Source of the DNA: Streptomyces spinoverrucosus
GTDB lineage: Bacteria > Actinomycetota > Actinomycetes > Streptomycetales > Streptomycetaceae
Length of the DNA stretch: 64,000 nucleotides
Reading direction: 5' to 3'
NCBI RefSeq assembly: GCF_015712165.1
Contig: NZ_JADPZX010000001.1
Coordinates: 3,799,001-3,863,000 of the forward strand
Shown here: piece by piece, positions 1 to 9,431 of the stretch
Layout: each line of letters begins with the position of its first letter
Position numbering within the stretch: the first letter of the stretch is position 1
The notes under the pieces: generated by a model
What the model was told of the DNA's origin: nothing
The model's input: the letters and a program-made list of their open reading frames with translations, nothing else
Database searches by the model: none
Made by a program: the position numbers and the translations under genes

Positions 1-270
1 TTGCCTCTCACCTGGAGTACAAAGGAGACAACGGCCCGCGAGACCAAGGACATCCGAGAGGATCACCTTTTAAACGCATTTGGCCCCACGGACCGCGCAT
101 GAACACCGGGCACCCACGCGACGTCGACCCGTCGATTACGGGCCAGCCGCACCAGGTCACGGGCAAAGATCCCGACCTGATGGGCAACATATCGAGGACG
201 CTTGGTAACCCGATGCGCATGCCAGCGGCGGTACGAGAACTCGTACCGCCGCAACCCTGTCCGGAACCTT
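1..270. other. Left edge without a supported gene
   Basis: No convincing gene is seen between the window edge and the stop of the Fic-like gene. Minus-strand frames run through it, but the longest one reads across the perfect hairpin at 225-252 and has weak third-position GC bias. A gene cut by the window edge cannot be excluded. Confidence 0.4.
225..252 (-). terminator. Hairpin terminator of the Fic-like gene
   Basis: Perfect inverted repeat with 13-bp arms (GCGGCGGTACGAG and its complement) and a 2-nt loop. It lies about 20 bp beyond the stop of the minus-strand gene ending at 271. No clear T-run follows, as is common for Streptomyces terminators. Confidence 0.6.
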
Positions 271-1092
271 TTACGCCGCCCCGCGCTGCAGCGCCTCGCA
301 CACCGCCGTCGACTCGCGCGCGCCCAGCTCGACCGCCCGGCCGCAGTGCGCGATCCATGCGGCCATGCCCTCGGGAGTGCCGGAGAGGTAGCCCTCGAAC
401 GCCGCCAGATAGGCCGCCCGGCCCAGCTCGGCGTGTCCCACCTCCGCCGGGCAGACCGACTTCGGGTCGAGGCCGCTACCGACCAGGACAATCCGCTCGG
501 CCGTGCGTGCGACCAAACCGTTGTGCGAAACGAAGGGGCGCAGCGCGAGCAGCTCGCCGTGCACGACGGCGGCCATGACCAACGCGGGCGCCGAACTGCC
601 CCCGATGATCAGCTCGGACAGCCCCTCCAGCCGCCCCGACACCTCGGCCGCGTTCGGCAGCGGCTGACCGATCAGCGGCTCGTCGACCGGCTCACCCTGC
701 TGCCGGGGCCGCCCCACCTGGTCGGCCTTGTCCGCGGCCGCCACCAGGTGCAGCCGGGCCAGCACCCGCAGCGGCGACTGCCGCCAGATGGACAGCAATT
801 GCCCCGCCTCGGCGGTCAGCCGCAGCGCCGCCCCCATCACACGGGCCTCGTCGCCACTGAAGTCGGTACGCCGGCGCACCTCTTCGAGGGCCCAGTCCGC
901 GCCGGACAGCGCGGCGGAACCGCGGGCCCCGCGCAGCGCCGCCTCGGAGGTGATCTCGTTGCTGCGCCTGCGCATGACCCGGTGGCCGTAGACCCGGTCC
1001 ACGGCCTTGCGCACGGACTCCACGGACTCGGCCACACCGGGCAGTGAGCCCAGTGCAGCGAGCGGATCGGCGGTCGCGCCTGTCGTACTCAT
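271..1092 (-). CDS. Fic/Doc-like family protein with degenerate active motif
   Basis: Predicted soluble protein of 273 residues. The C-terminal half carries LRPFVSHNGLVARTAERI, which aligns with the Fic motif HPFxxGNGR, but the catalytic His and the second Gly are not conserved. AMP-transferase activity is therefore doubtful. Streptomyces homologues are often labelled oxidoreductase or Fic family without experimental support. The ATG at 1092 was chosen because the residues upstream of it are low-quality and it begins the well-conserved-looking part. It is divergent from the ATPase gene starting near 1194, so about 100 bp serve as a shared promoter region. Function unknown. Confidence 0.7.
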   Translation of the reverse strand: MSTTGATADPLAALGSLPGVAESVESVRKAVDRVYGHRVMRRRSNEITSEAALRGARGSAALSGADWALEEVRRRTDFSGDEARVMGAALRLTAEAGQLLSIWRQSPLRVLARLHLVAAADKADQVGRPRQQGEPVDEPLIGQPLPNAAEVSGRLEGLSELIIGGSSAPALVMAAVVHGELLALRPFVSHNGLVARTAERIVLVGSGLDPKSVCPAEVGHAELGRAAYLAAFEGYLSGTPEGMAAWIAHCGRAVELGARESTAVCEALQRGAA

Positions 1093-1193
1093 GAGTACGA
1101 CACTACGCACCCGCCGCGGAAACCCCACGAAGGAGTGGTCTTCTTCACGCCTCGCCGACCACCGTGCCCGACGCGCCACTACGCTTGATGAAC

Positions 1194-2174
1194 ATGAAAA
1201 TTGCTTTCGTTGGCAAGGGCGGCAGCGGAAAGACCACCCTGTCCTCCCTGTTCATTCGCCATCTGGCGGCCGCCGGATCCCCGGTCGTCGCGATCGACGC
1301 CGACATCAACCAGCACCTCGGGGCCGCGCTCGGCCTCGACGAGGCGGAGGCCGCCCGTCTGCCCGCGATGGGCGACCGGCTGGCGCTGATCAAGGACCAC
1401 CTGCGCGGCACCAACCCGCGCATCGGCTCGGCCGAGTCGATGATCAAGACGACGCCGCCCGGCGAGGGCTCGCGGCTGCTGCGGGTGCGCGAGGACAACC
1501 CGGTCTACGACGCCTGCGCCCGTCCGGTGGAACTCGACGGCGGGGCCGTCCGTTTGATGGTCACCGGCCCCTTCACGGACGCGGACCTCGGGGTCGCCTG
1601 CTACCACTCCAAGACCGGAGCGGTGGAGCTGTGCCTGAACCACCTGGTGGACGGGCCCGAGGAGTACGTCGTGGTCGACATGACGGCGGGCTCGGACTCC
1701 TTCGCCTCCGGCATGTTCACCCGCTTCGACATCACGTTCCTCGTCGCCGAGCCGACCCGGAAGGGGGTCTCCGTCTATCGCCAGTACAAGGAGTACGCCC
1801 GCGACTTCGGCGTCGAGCTGAAGGTCGTCGGCAACAAGGTCCAGGGCCAGGACGACCTCGACTTCCTCCGTGCCGAAGTCGGGGACGACCTGCTCGTGAC
1901 GGTCGGGCACTCCGACTGGGTGCGTGCCATGGAGAAGGGCCGGCCGCCCCGGTTCGACCAGCTGGAGGACGTCAACCGCCGCGCCCTGGACACGCTGCGG
2001 ACGACCGCCGACGCGACGTACGAACGACGCGACTGGGAGCGCTACACCCGCCAGATGGCGCACTTCCACCTGAAGAACGCCCAGTCCTGGGCCAACGAAC
2101 GGCACGGGGTCGACCTGGCCGCCCAGGTCGACCCCGACTTCGTGCTCAGCGAGGGCGTCGTCGAACCCGTCTGA
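1194..2174 (+). CDS. CooC/MinD-type P-loop ATPase
   Basis: A 326-residue SIMIBI-class ATPase. The deviant Walker A motif GKGGSGKTT is at residues 7-15 and the switch motif DADINQHLG follows at about 37-45. This pattern is typical of CooC, which supports nickel insertion, and of related MinD/ParA proteins. No DNA-binding domain is visible. A second ATG lies 6 nt upstream at 1188; neither has a strong Shine-Dalgarno sequence, so the start is uncertain. The gene is monocistronic and converges on the lipoprotein gene ending at 2181, with only 6 bp between the stops. The target protein or metal centre is not known from the sequence. Confidence 0.85.
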   Translation: MKIAFVGKGGSGKTTLSSLFIRHLAAAGSPVVAIDADINQHLGAALGLDEAEAARLPAMGDRLALIKDHLRGTNPRIGSAESMIKTTPPGEGSRLLRVREDNPVYDACARPVELDGGAVRLMVTGPFTDADLGVACYHSKTGAVELCLNHLVDGPEEYVVVDMTAGSDSFASGMFTRFDITFLVAEPTRKGVSVYRQYKEYARDFGVELKVVGNKVQGQDDLDFLRAEVGDDLLVTVGHSDWVRAMEKGRPPRFDQLEDVNRRALDTLRTTADATYERRDWERYTRQMAHFHLKNAQSWANERHGVDLAAQVDPDFVLSEGVVEPV

Positions 2175-2180
2175 CGACGC

Positions 2181-3446
2181 CTACGGCCGGTCCGCCGGGA
2201 CCCCGGGCGCACCCTTCGGGGCCGGGGCGGGGCGGGCCGACAGGAAGGACTCCCAGCCCTGCTTCGGGGCCTGGCCGACCTTGAGCGTGCGCAGCTTGGC
2301 GAGGATCTTCGGGTCCTGGGCGTCCAGCCAGTCGACGAGCTGGCGGAAGGACACGCAGCGCACCTCGGGCTTGGTGCACACCTGCTTGACGACGTCCTCG
2401 ACGGCGCGCATGTAGGTGCCGCCGTTCCAGGACTCGAAGTGGTTGCCGATGATCAGGGGCGCGCGGTTGCCGTCGTACGCCCGCTGGAAGCCCTGGAGCA
2501 GCCCGTCGCGCATCTGGTTGCCCCAGAACTCGTGCATGCCGGGGTCGCCCTGGGTGGTGGTGCCCGACTGGTTGACCATGAAGTTGTAGTCCATGGTCAG
2601 CTGCTCGTACTTGTGCCCGGGGAACGGCACCAGCTGCATGGACACATCCCACAGGCCGTCCTTCTTGCCGGGCCAGACCTGGTTGTTGACGCCGCTGGTG
2701 TCATAGCGGAAGCCCAGATCCCGGGCGGCCTTGCGGAAGTTGGCCTGGCCCTCCAGGCAGGGGGTGCGGGCGCCGATGAGTTCCCGGTCGTAGTCGAAGG
2801 GCAGCGGAGCGGCGTTCTTCAGGCCGCTGTTGGTCTTCCAGGACTTCACGAACTGCTTGGCCTGGGCGATCTCGTCCTTCCACTCCTCCACCGACCACTC
2901 GCCGACGCCACCGCCGCTGCCGCAGAAGTGGCCGTTGAAATGGGTGCCGATCTCGTTGCCCTCCAGCCACGCCAGCCGCAGTTGCTTCACGGTTTCGGCG
3001 ATGCCCTGCCGGTCGTTGAAGCCAATGTCCGAGCGGCCCGGCGAGTGCTGCGGCGGTCTGTACAGGTCGCGTTTGTCCTCGGGGAGCAGGTACACGCCGC
3101 TGAGGAAGTACGTCATGGTGGCGTTGTTGGCCTTTGCCACCTCGCGGAAGTGGGAGAACAACCGCTGGCTGTCCTCACCCGCGCCGTCCCAGGAGAACAC
3201 CACGAACTGCGGGGGCTTCTGACCGGGCTTCAGCCGCTCGGCGCGGGACAGGTGGGGCTGCGCACCGGTGAACGCGGTGGAGCCGTCCCCGATCAGCCGG
3301 ACCGCGCTCCTGGGCGGCGCCGGCGCACCCTGGGGGCCGGAGACCCCTCCCTCCGAACTGTCGGAACCGGTCCCACAGCCCGCGAGTGATACGGCACAGA
3401 CCGCGGCGCCCACGGCGCCCGCGGCGATCCTCCGGGTGGCGGCCAT
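2181..3446 (-). CDS. Polysaccharide-deacetylase-like lipoprotein
   Basis: Predicted exported lipoprotein of 421 residues. The N-terminus has a hydrophobic signal segment ending in the lipobox LAGC, followed by a Ser/Gly-rich linker. The mature part begins with QFVVFSWDGAGED and contains EIGTHFNGHFCG and YDTSGVNNQVW, resembling the (beta/alpha) barrel of carbohydrate esterase 4 / NodB-type deacetylases. The expected Asp and His residues occur (SWDGA, THFNGH). The substrate cannot be told; cell-envelope polysaccharide is a guess from location. Start 3446 was chosen because GGAAGGTGGGCGGA precedes it and it begins the signal peptide. The region 3447-3739 upstream is AT-richer and must hold divergent promoters. 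Confidence 0.75.
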   Translation of the reverse strand: MAATRRIAAGAVGAAVCAVSLAGCGTGSDSSEGGVSGPQGAPAPPRSAVRLIGDGSTAFTGAQPHLSRAERLKPGQKPPQFVVFSWDGAGEDSQRLFSHFREVAKANNATMTYFLSGVYLLPEDKRDLYRPPQHSPGRSDIGFNDRQGIAETVKQLRLAWLEGNEIGTHFNGHFCGSGGGVGEWSVEEWKDEIAQAKQFVKSWKTNSGLKNAAPLPFDYDRELIGARTPCLEGQANFRKAARDLGFRYDTSGVNNQVWPGKKDGLWDVSMQLVPFPGHKYEQLTMDYNFMVNQSGTTTQGDPGMHEFWGNQMRDGLLQGFQRAYDGNRAPLIIGNHFESWNGGTYMRAVEDVVKQVCTKPEVRCVSFRQLVDWLDAQDPKILAKLRTLKVGQAPKQGWESFLSARPAPAPKGAPGVPADRP

Positions 3447-3739
3447 TCCGCCCACCTTCCTTCCCCAGTCGACGAGTCGGCAGCGCCGCCAAGGTCGCAC
3501 GGAGCGAGGAAGGAATTAGTACGACAAGCCGATGAAATGTCCACTTCACTCACTGGAGTGATTGGTTAACCCATTTGCCGGGAAAATCCATGCTCGTCCT
3601 TTACTCTGCATTACGATTCGTTTACTGAAAGTTGCTGATCCCGCCACTGCACGCCGTGACCCACGGCCGCGACCCGACCCCGCCCCGGCGGGGGAACCAC
3701 CTGTTCCGCGACCGCGCTGCCCCGGAGGAGACGGGAAAC

Positions 3740-6700
3740 ATGTCAGCCTGCGTCCCCACTCGAGCCCCCGACCCGCATCGACCTCAGCGGGTCCACCCAT
3801 CCCACAGCCCGCCGCCGACCCGGCGGCGCCGGTTCCATATCGCCGGCGCCGACGTGTCGGCCTCCATCTCCGTCTTCCTGATCGCGCTGCCACTCTCCCT
3901 GGGCATCGCCCTCGCCACCGGCGCGCCGCTCCAGGCCGGGCTCGTCGCCGCGGCGGTGGGCGGTCTGGTCGCCGGGCGACTCGGCGGCTCCCCGCTCCAG
4001 GTGAGCGGCCCGGCGGCCGGCCTCACGGTCGTCACCGCCGACCTGATCCACCGCTACGGATGGCGTACGACGTGCGCCATCACCGTGCTCGCCGGGCTCG
4101 CCCAGCTCGGCCTGGGCTGTCTGCGCGTGGCCCGCTCCGCGCTCGCCGTCAGCCCCGCGATCGTGCACGGCATGCTGGCCGGCATCGGCGTCACCATCGC
4201 CGTGGCCCAACTGCACATCGTGCTCGGCGGCACCCCGCAGAGCGTCGTCCTGGACAACCTGCGCGCGCTGCCCGCCCAGCTCGCCGACCTGCATCCGGCC
4301 TCCGTCACGACAAGCGCGCTCACGCTCGCCCTGCTACTGGCCTGGCCCCGGCTGCCCGGCCGGGCGGGCCGCCTGCTGCGCAAGGCACCCGCCGCGCTCG
4401 TCGCCGTCGCCGGGGCCACCGCAGCCGCCTCGCTGGCCGGGCTCACCCTGCCCAAGGTCGAACTGCCCAACTGGAGCAGCCACGCCCTGGCCGGACTGCC
4501 CGAGGGTCCGGCGCTCGGCCTCGTCGCCGCCGTGCTCACCACGACGCTGGTGTGCAGCGTGCAGTCGCTGCTCGGCGCGGTGGCCGTCGACAAAATGGCC
4601 GCCGCCCGGACCGGCCTCGCCGGCCGCGTCCCCCGTTCCGACCTCGACCGCGAACTGCTCGGTCAGGGCGCCGCCAACATCGTCTCCGGCGGACTCGGCG
4701 GGCTGCCGGTGGCGGGCGTGGCCGTGCGCAGTACCGCGAATGTGCATGCCGGTGCGGTGAGCCGGAACTCCACGATGCTGCACGGCGTTTTCGTAGTGAT
4801 CGCCACGCTGCTGATGGTCCCGATCCTGGAGTTCATCCCGCTCGCCTCGCTCGCCGCCCTGGTGATGGCCGTCGGCATCCAGATGGTGTCCCTGAACCAC
4901 ATCCGTACGGTGACCCGCCACCGTGAGGTGCTGGTGTACGTGGTCACCACCCTCGGCGTGGTGCTCCTCGGCGTCCTGGAGGGCGTGGCGCTGGGGATCG
5001 CCGTGGCCGTCGGCGTCGCCCTGCACCGCCTCACCCGCACCCGCATCACCCACGAAGTGACGGAAGGAGTCCATCACGTACAGGTAAGGGGACAGTTGAC
5101 GTTCCTCGCGGTGCCACGGCTCAGCCGTGCCCTGCACCTCGTACCCCAAGGGGCCGACGTCGTCGTCGAGTTGGACGGCTCGTTCATGGACCACGCGGCG
5201 TACGAGACCCTGCAGGACTGGCAGAACACCCACACCGCGACGGGCGGCACCGTCGAGCTGACCGGCCGCCGCCGCGCCGGGGTCCGAATCGCCGAGCCCA
5301 TGAGCTTCCCCGACCGTCAGGGGGAGACCGGGGTCAGCGAGCCGGACGCTTCCGCCGGTTGCCGTTGCAGTCCGTGGACGCCGTGGCGCAACCACCAGTG
5401 CGAGGTGCAGCAGCCGCTGCTCGCGATGCCGGGGGGTGCGGTGTGGGGTGGGGGCTCGGACGGGTTCGGCGGCCTGGAGGGTTCGGTGGGTTCGGCGGGG
5501 TCGGCGGGTTCGGCGGGTTCGGCCAGCGCGGCGAACTCGGAAGGCTCGACAGGTTCGAGGGGTTCGGCGGGTGTTGCGGGCACGGGGGGCGTTGCGGGCA
5601 CGGCGGGCTGGGAGGGCTCGGCGGGCGTTACGGGCACGGCGGGCTCGGAAGGTTCGGCGGGCGCGAAGAGCACGGCGAGCTCGACGGGCGCGAAGAGCAC
5701 GGCGGGCTCGGAAGGTTCGGCGGGCGCAAAGGGGTGGGCAGGCTCGGAGGGCTGGTTGCGCTCGGAGGGCTCGGCAAGCTTGCAGAGCTCCCCGCGCTCG
5801 GAGGGTTTCGCGAGCTCGCAGGGCGCGTACGGGTTTGCCGGGCCTGCCGGGTCCGACTGCTCTGTCGACTCCAATGGATCCACCGTCTTCGGCAGGTCCG
5901 ACGGCTCCGGCACCCCCAGCACCCCCAGCTACTCCGGCGCCCCCGGCCGTCCTCACAGCTCCGGCGACTGGGGCACCGTTCACAGCGCTAACGGCTTCCC
6001 ACGCTCCGACGACTCGCTCAACGCCGACGACTCCCACGCCGGCTCCCACGATCCCGGCGGCTCCCAAAGCCACCGCGGCTCCATCGCTCCCAACAGCCCC
6101 CAAAGCCACCTCGGCTCCAAAGCCCCCGGCGACCCCCACCGCCCCGGCGGACCCGGAGGAACCGGCCCCGGCCCCGGCCCCGGCGGACCCAACGCTCCCC
6201 ACGTTTCTCACCACCCCGGCAGCCCCGCCCACTCCACCGGCCCCACCACCCCCACCACCCTCACCAACTCCCCCAGCCCCCACCCCCATCCCTACCCCCA
6301 CCCCCACGACACCCCCGCCAGCCACCAACTGGCCCGAGGCATCAGCGCCTTTCAGAGCAACACGGCCCCCCTCGTCCGGGGCGAACTCGCACGGCTGGCC
6401 CGCGAAGGTCAGCGCCCCGTCCAGCTGTTCCTCACGTGCGCCGACTCCCGTCTGGTCACCTCGATGATCACCTCCAGTGGTCCGGGCGACCTGTTCGTGG
6501 TGCGCAACGTCGGCAACCTGGTGCCACAGCCCGGCGAGGAGAGCGGCGACGACTCGGTGGCGGCGGCCATCGAGTACGCGGTGGACGTACTGAAGGTGCG
6601 GTCCATCACGGTCTGCGGCCACTCCGGTTGCGGAGCCATGCAGGCACTGCTCAACTCCGAGCCGGGCAGCGCCCGCACGCCGCTCAGACGGTGGCTGCGG

Positions 6701-6985
6701 CACGGGCTGCCCAGCCTGGAGCGCATGGTCGCCGACGACCGGCCCTGGCCCCGGCTGGCCGGGCGGCCGCCAGCCGACGTGGCCGAGCAGCTGTGCCTGA
6801 CCAACGTCGTACAGCAACTGGAGCACCTGCGCGCTCACGAGTCGGTGTCCCGGGCGCTGCACGAGGGCGCGTTGGAGCTGCACGGGATGTACTTCCACGT
6901 CGGCGAGGCACAGTCGTATCTGCTCACCGAGACGAATCAGGGGCAGGTGTTCGACACCGTCCGCGCGGCGGGCCTGTCCGCGTGA
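3740..6985 (+). CDS. SulP anion transporter fused to beta-carbonic anhydrase
   Basis: A 1081-residue bifunctional membrane protein. Residues about 30-435 form the SulP transmembrane domain, about 440-525 a STAS domain, and about 860-1081 a beta-class carbonic anhydrase. The anhydrase has the zinc ligands C900 and D902 in CADSR, then H961 and C964 in HSGCG. Such fusions are thought to move bicarbonate and interconvert it with CO2. Between the domains lies an unusually long low-complexity linker, residues about 565-860, first Gly/Ser/Ala-rich, then Pro/Ser/His-rich. The ATG at 3740 has a strong GGAGGAGACGG ribosome site; an upstream in-frame ATG at 3632 lacks one. The frame stays open and in phase across the whole repeat. 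Confidence 0.88.
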   Translation: MSACVPTRAPDPHRPQRVHPSHSPPPTRRRRFHIAGADVSASISVFLIALPLSLGIALATGAPLQAGLVAAAVGGLVAGRLGGSPLQVSGPAAGLTVVTADLIHRYGWRTTCAITVLAGLAQLGLGCLRVARSALAVSPAIVHGMLAGIGVTIAVAQLHIVLGGTPQSVVLDNLRALPAQLADLHPASVTTSALTLALLLAWPRLPGRAGRLLRKAPAALVAVAGATAAASLAGLTLPKVELPNWSSHALAGLPEGPALGLVAAVLTTTLVCSVQSLLGAVAVDKMAAARTGLAGRVPRSDLDRELLGQGAANIVSGGLGGLPVAGVAVRSTANVHAGAVSRNSTMLHGVFVVIATLLMVPILEFIPLASLAALVMAVGIQMVSLNHIRTVTRHREVLVYVVTTLGVVLLGVLEGVALGIAVAVGVALHRLTRTRITHEVTEGVHHVQVRGQLTFLAVPRLSRALHLVPQGADVVVELDGSFMDHAAYETLQDWQNTHTATGGTVELTGRRRAGVRIAEPMSFPDRQGETGVSEPDASAGCRCSPWTPWRNHQCEVQQPLLAMPGGAVWGGGSDGFGGLEGSVGSAGSAGSAGSASAANSEGSTGSRGSAGVAGTGGVAGTAGWEGSAGVTGTAGSEGSAGAKSTASSTGAKSTAGSEGSAGAKGWAGSEGWLRSEGSASLQSSPRSEGFASSQGAYGFAGPAGSDCSVDSNGSTVFGRSDGSGTPSTPSYSGAPGRPHSSGDWGTVHSANGFPRSDDSLNADDSHAGSHDPGGSQSHRGSIAPNSPQSHLGSKAPGDPHRPGGPGGTGPGPGPGGPNAPHVSHHPGSPAHSTGPTTPTTLTNSPSPHPHPYPHPHDTPASHQLARGISAFQSNTAPLVRGELARLAREGQRPVQLFLTCADSRLVTSMITSSGPGDLFVVRNVGNLVPQPGEESGDDSVAAAIEYAVDVLKVRSITVCGHSGCGAMQALLNSEPGSARTPLRRWLRHGLPSLERMVADDRPWPRLAGRPPADVAEQLCLTNVVQQLEHLRAHESVSRALHEGALELHGMYFHVGEAQSYLLTETNQGQVFDTVRAAGLSA
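5430..6330 (+). repeat. Low-complexity coding repeat with strand skew reversal
   Basis: Minisatellite-like DNA inside the SulP-carbonic anhydrase gene. From about 5430 to 5830 the plus strand is packed with GGTTCGGCG-type 9-nt units (Gly-Ser-Ala). From about 5880 to 6330 it becomes C-rich, encoding Pro, Ser and His. All units keep the reading frame. Confidence 0.85.
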
Positions 6986-7455
6986 GCGGCTCCCGGGACG
7001 CCGCCCCGGAGCCGCCGCACTGGGACGCCCAACCGCGAGGCGGGCCCCGGGACGCCGCCCCGGAACCGCCGCCACGGGACGCCCACCCCCGAGGCGGGTC
7101 CCGAGGCAGCCCCCGGGACGCCGCCCCGGGACCGCCAACCCGGGATGCCCACCCCTGAGGCGGGCCCCGGGACAGCGGTCCGGGATGTGAGGGGCGTAAC
7201 AACGCTGAACCGGCTTCGGGCGGCGTCCGTGGGAAGGAATGACCAGGCGTCGGAAGCGGTCCGGAGCCGGACTGGCGTGCCGGCGGCATACCGGGACCAC
7301 GCCCCCGACAGGTCTAAACCAATATCCCGTCGACCCTTGTCATCAGGCCACCAGGTCTGATGAGCTGTGGCCTGGGACACAACGGACACCCTTCGAGAGG
7401 GAGATGTCGTGAGCAACGAGAGCCTGGCCAACCTGCTGGGGAAGGAGACGGGACA
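6986..7455 (+). promoter_or_regulatory. Intergenic region and leader of acs
   Basis: The 470-bp gap holds the 54-bp repeats and then a stretch with dyads. At 7309-7322 CAGGTCTAAACCAA resembles the DasR/GntR operator consensus TGGTCTAGACCA (10 of 12). At 7340-7363 TCATCAG and CTGATGA form 7-bp arms. AGGCCAC (7345-7351) and GTGGCCT (7367-7373) form an alternative overlapping stem. A short upstream reading frame occupies 7409-7459. The regulator assignment is tentative. Confidence 0.35.
6992..7185. repeat. 54-bp tandem repeat, about 3.5 copies
   Basis: Units begin with CCCGGGACGCCGCCCCGG at 6992, 7046 and 7112, with a diverged fourth at 7166. The spacing is 54, 66 and 54 bp; the middle unit has a 12-nt insertion. 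The array starts 7 bp after the carbonic anhydrase stop. The core is near-palindromic. Confidence 0.8.
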
Positions 7456-7459
7456 GTGA
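7409..7459 (+). CDS. Short upstream frame resembling the acs N-terminus
   Basis: A 16-codon frame starting at GTG reads [16 protein letters not shown]. Its stop overlaps the acs GTG as GTGA. GAGAGGGAGATGTC precedes it as a good ribosome site. The peptide resembles the acs N-terminus ([16 protein letters not shown]), suggesting a local duplication with a frameshift. It may be translated and coupled to acs, or may be a relic of the original start. Confidence 0.4.
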   Translation: MSNESLANLLGKETGQ

Positions 7460-9417
7460 CCGACGAGCGTTCTTCCCTCTCCAACCTGCTCAAAGAAGAG
7501 CGCAGGTTCGCGCCCCCCGCCGACCTGGCCGCCCACGCCAATGTCACGGCGGAGGCGTATGAACAGGCCAAGGCTGACAGGCTCGGCTTCTGGGCCGAGC
7601 AGGCCCGCCGGCTGACCTGGGCCAAGGAGCCGACCGAGACGCTGGACTGGTCGAACCCGCCGTTCGCCAAGTGGTTCAAGGACGGCGAACTCAACGTCGC
7701 GTACAACTGCGTGGACCGGCATGTCGAGGCCGGGCTCGGCGACCGCGTGGCCATCCACTTCGAGGGCGAGCCCGGCGACAGCCGCGCCATCACCTACGCC
7801 GAGCTCAAGGACGAGGTCTCCAAGGCCGCCAACGCCCTGCTGGAGCTGGGCGTTCAGAAGGGCGACCGGGTCGCCGTCTACATGCCGATGATCCCGGAGA
7901 CGGCGATCGCGATGCTGGCCTGCGCCCGTATCGGCGCCGCGCATTCCGTGGTCTTCGGCGGCTTCTCGGCGGACGCCCTCGCCACCCGTATCCAGGACGC
8001 GACCGCCAAGGTCGTCATCACCTCCGACGGCGGCTACCGGCGCGGCAAGCCCTCCGCGCTGAAGCCGGCCGTGGACGAGGCGGTGGAGAAGGCGGGCAAC
8101 GTCGAGCATGTGCTCGTGGTCCGCCGGACCGGCCAGGAGGTCGCCTGGGCCGAGGGCCGGGACGTGTGGTGGCACGACCTCGTCGAGCGGCAGTCCGCCG
8201 AGCACACGCCGGAGGCGTTCGAGGCGGAGCACCCGCTGTTCATCCTCTACACCTCCGGTACGACGGGTAAGCCGAAGGGCATCCTGCACACCTCCGGCGG
8301 CTACCTCACCCAGACGGCATACACCCACCACGCGGTCTTCGACCTCAAGCCGGAGACCGACGTGTACTGGTGCACGGCCGACGTCGGCTGGGTGACCGGG
8401 CACTCGTACATCGTCTACGGGCCGCTCGCCAACGGCGCCACCCAGGTGATGTACGAGGGCACACCCGACACCCCGCACCAGGGCCGCTTCTGGGAGATCG
8501 TGCAGAAGTACAAGGTCACGATCCTCTACACCGCGCCCACCGCGATCCGTACGTTCATGAAGTGGGGCGACGACATCCCCGCGAAGTTCGACCTCTCCAG
8601 CCTGCGGATCCTGGGCTCGGTCGGTGAGCCGATCAACCCCGAGGCCTGGATCTGGTACCGCAAGCACATCGGCGCCGACGCCACGCCCGTCGTGGACACC
8701 TGGTGGCAGACCGAGACCGGCGCGATGATGATCTCGCCGCTGCCCGGCGTCACCGAGGCCAAGCCCGGCTCGGCGCAGACACCACTGCCCGGCATCGCCG
8801 CGACGGTCGTCGACGACGAGGCGCACGAGGTGCCCAACGGCGGCGGTGGCTACCTGGTCCTCACCGAGCCGTGGCCGTCGATGCTGCGCACGATCTGGGG
8901 CGACGACCAGCGGTTCATCGACACGTACTGGTCGCGCTTCGAGGGCAAGTACTTCGCCGGCGACGGCGCCAAGAAGGACGACGACGGCGACATCTGGCTG
9001 CTCGGCCGCGTCGACGACGTCATGCTCGTGTCCGGCCACAACATCTCCACCACCGAGGTCGAGTCCGCCCTCGTCTCCCACCCCTCCGTCGCCGAGGCGG
9101 CCGTGGTGGGCGCGGCGGACGAGACGACCGGGCAGGCGATCGTCGCCTTCGTGATCCTGCGCGGTACGGCCGCGGAGACCGAGGATCTGGTCGCCGAGCT
9201 GCGTAACCACGTCGGCGCCACCCTCGGCCCGATCGCCAAGCCCAAGCGGATCCTGCCGGTGGCGGAGCTGCCCAAGACCCGCTCCGGCAAGATCATGCGC
9301 CGCCTGCTGCGGGACATCGCCGAGAACCGCCAGCTCGGTGACGTGACCACGCTGACCGACTCCACGGTCATGGACCTCATCCAGGCCAAGCTCCCGGCGG
9401 CGCCCAGCGAGGACTGA
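7456..9417 (+). CDS. acs: Acetyl-CoA synthetase (AMP-forming)
   Basis: A 653-residue cytoplasmic enzyme that activates acetate to acetyl-CoA through acetyl-AMP. It has the P-loop-like motif [11 protein letters not shown] near residue 264, the acetate-pocket stretch [11 protein letters not shown], and the C-terminal TRSGKIMRR with catalytic lysine K612, the usual site of regulatory acetylation. The length is normal for the family. The GTG at 7456 is chosen because the frame upstream of it does not resemble the family and because it overlaps the stop of the short upstream frame. It is probably transcribed alone: a strong hairpin follows at 9432-9473. The N-terminus is odd in having the duplicate-like leader frame described separately. 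Confidence 0.95.
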   Translation: MTDERSSLSNLLKEERRFAPPADLAAHANVTAEAYEQAKADRLGFWAEQARRLTWAKEPTETLDWSNPPFAKWFKDGELNVAYNCVDRHVEAGLGDRVAIHFEGEPGDSRAITYAELKDEVSKAANALLELGVQKGDRVAVYMPMIPETAIAMLACARIGAAHSVVFGGFSADALATRIQDATAKVVITSDGGYRRGKPSALKPAVDEAVEKAGNVEHVLVVRRTGQEVAWAEGRDVWWHDLVERQSAEHTPEAFEAEHPLFILYTSGTTGKPKGILHTSGGYLTQTAYTHHAVFDLKPETDVYWCTADVGWVTGHSYIVYGPLANGATQVMYEGTPDTPHQGRFWEIVQKYKVTILYTAPTAIRTFMKWGDDIPAKFDLSSLRILGSVGEPINPEAWIWYRKHIGADATPVVDTWWQTETGAMMISPLPGVTEAKPGSAQTPLPGIAATVVDDEAHEVPNGGGGYLVLTEPWPSMLRTIWGDDQRFIDTYWSRFEGKYFAGDGAKKDDDGDIWLLGRVDDVMLVSGHNISTTEVESALVSHPSVAEAAVVGAADETTGQAIVAFVILRGTAAETEDLVAELRNHVGATLGPIAKPKRILPVAELPKTRSGKIMRRLLRDIAENRQLGDVTTLTDSTVMDLIQAKLPAAPSED

Positions 9418-9431
9418 CCCCGGCGGATACC

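Noticed and set aside
63..250. Minus-strand frame ending HARSVGPNAFKR near the left edge
   Set aside because: Weak third-position bias, no start between the hairpin at 225-252 and the body in that frame, and no recognised family.
4334..7300. A 988-codon open frame antisense to the SulP-carbonic anhydrase gene
   Set aside because: It is a by-product of high GC content; its sequence lacks any domain, while the plus strand has all catalytic motifs.
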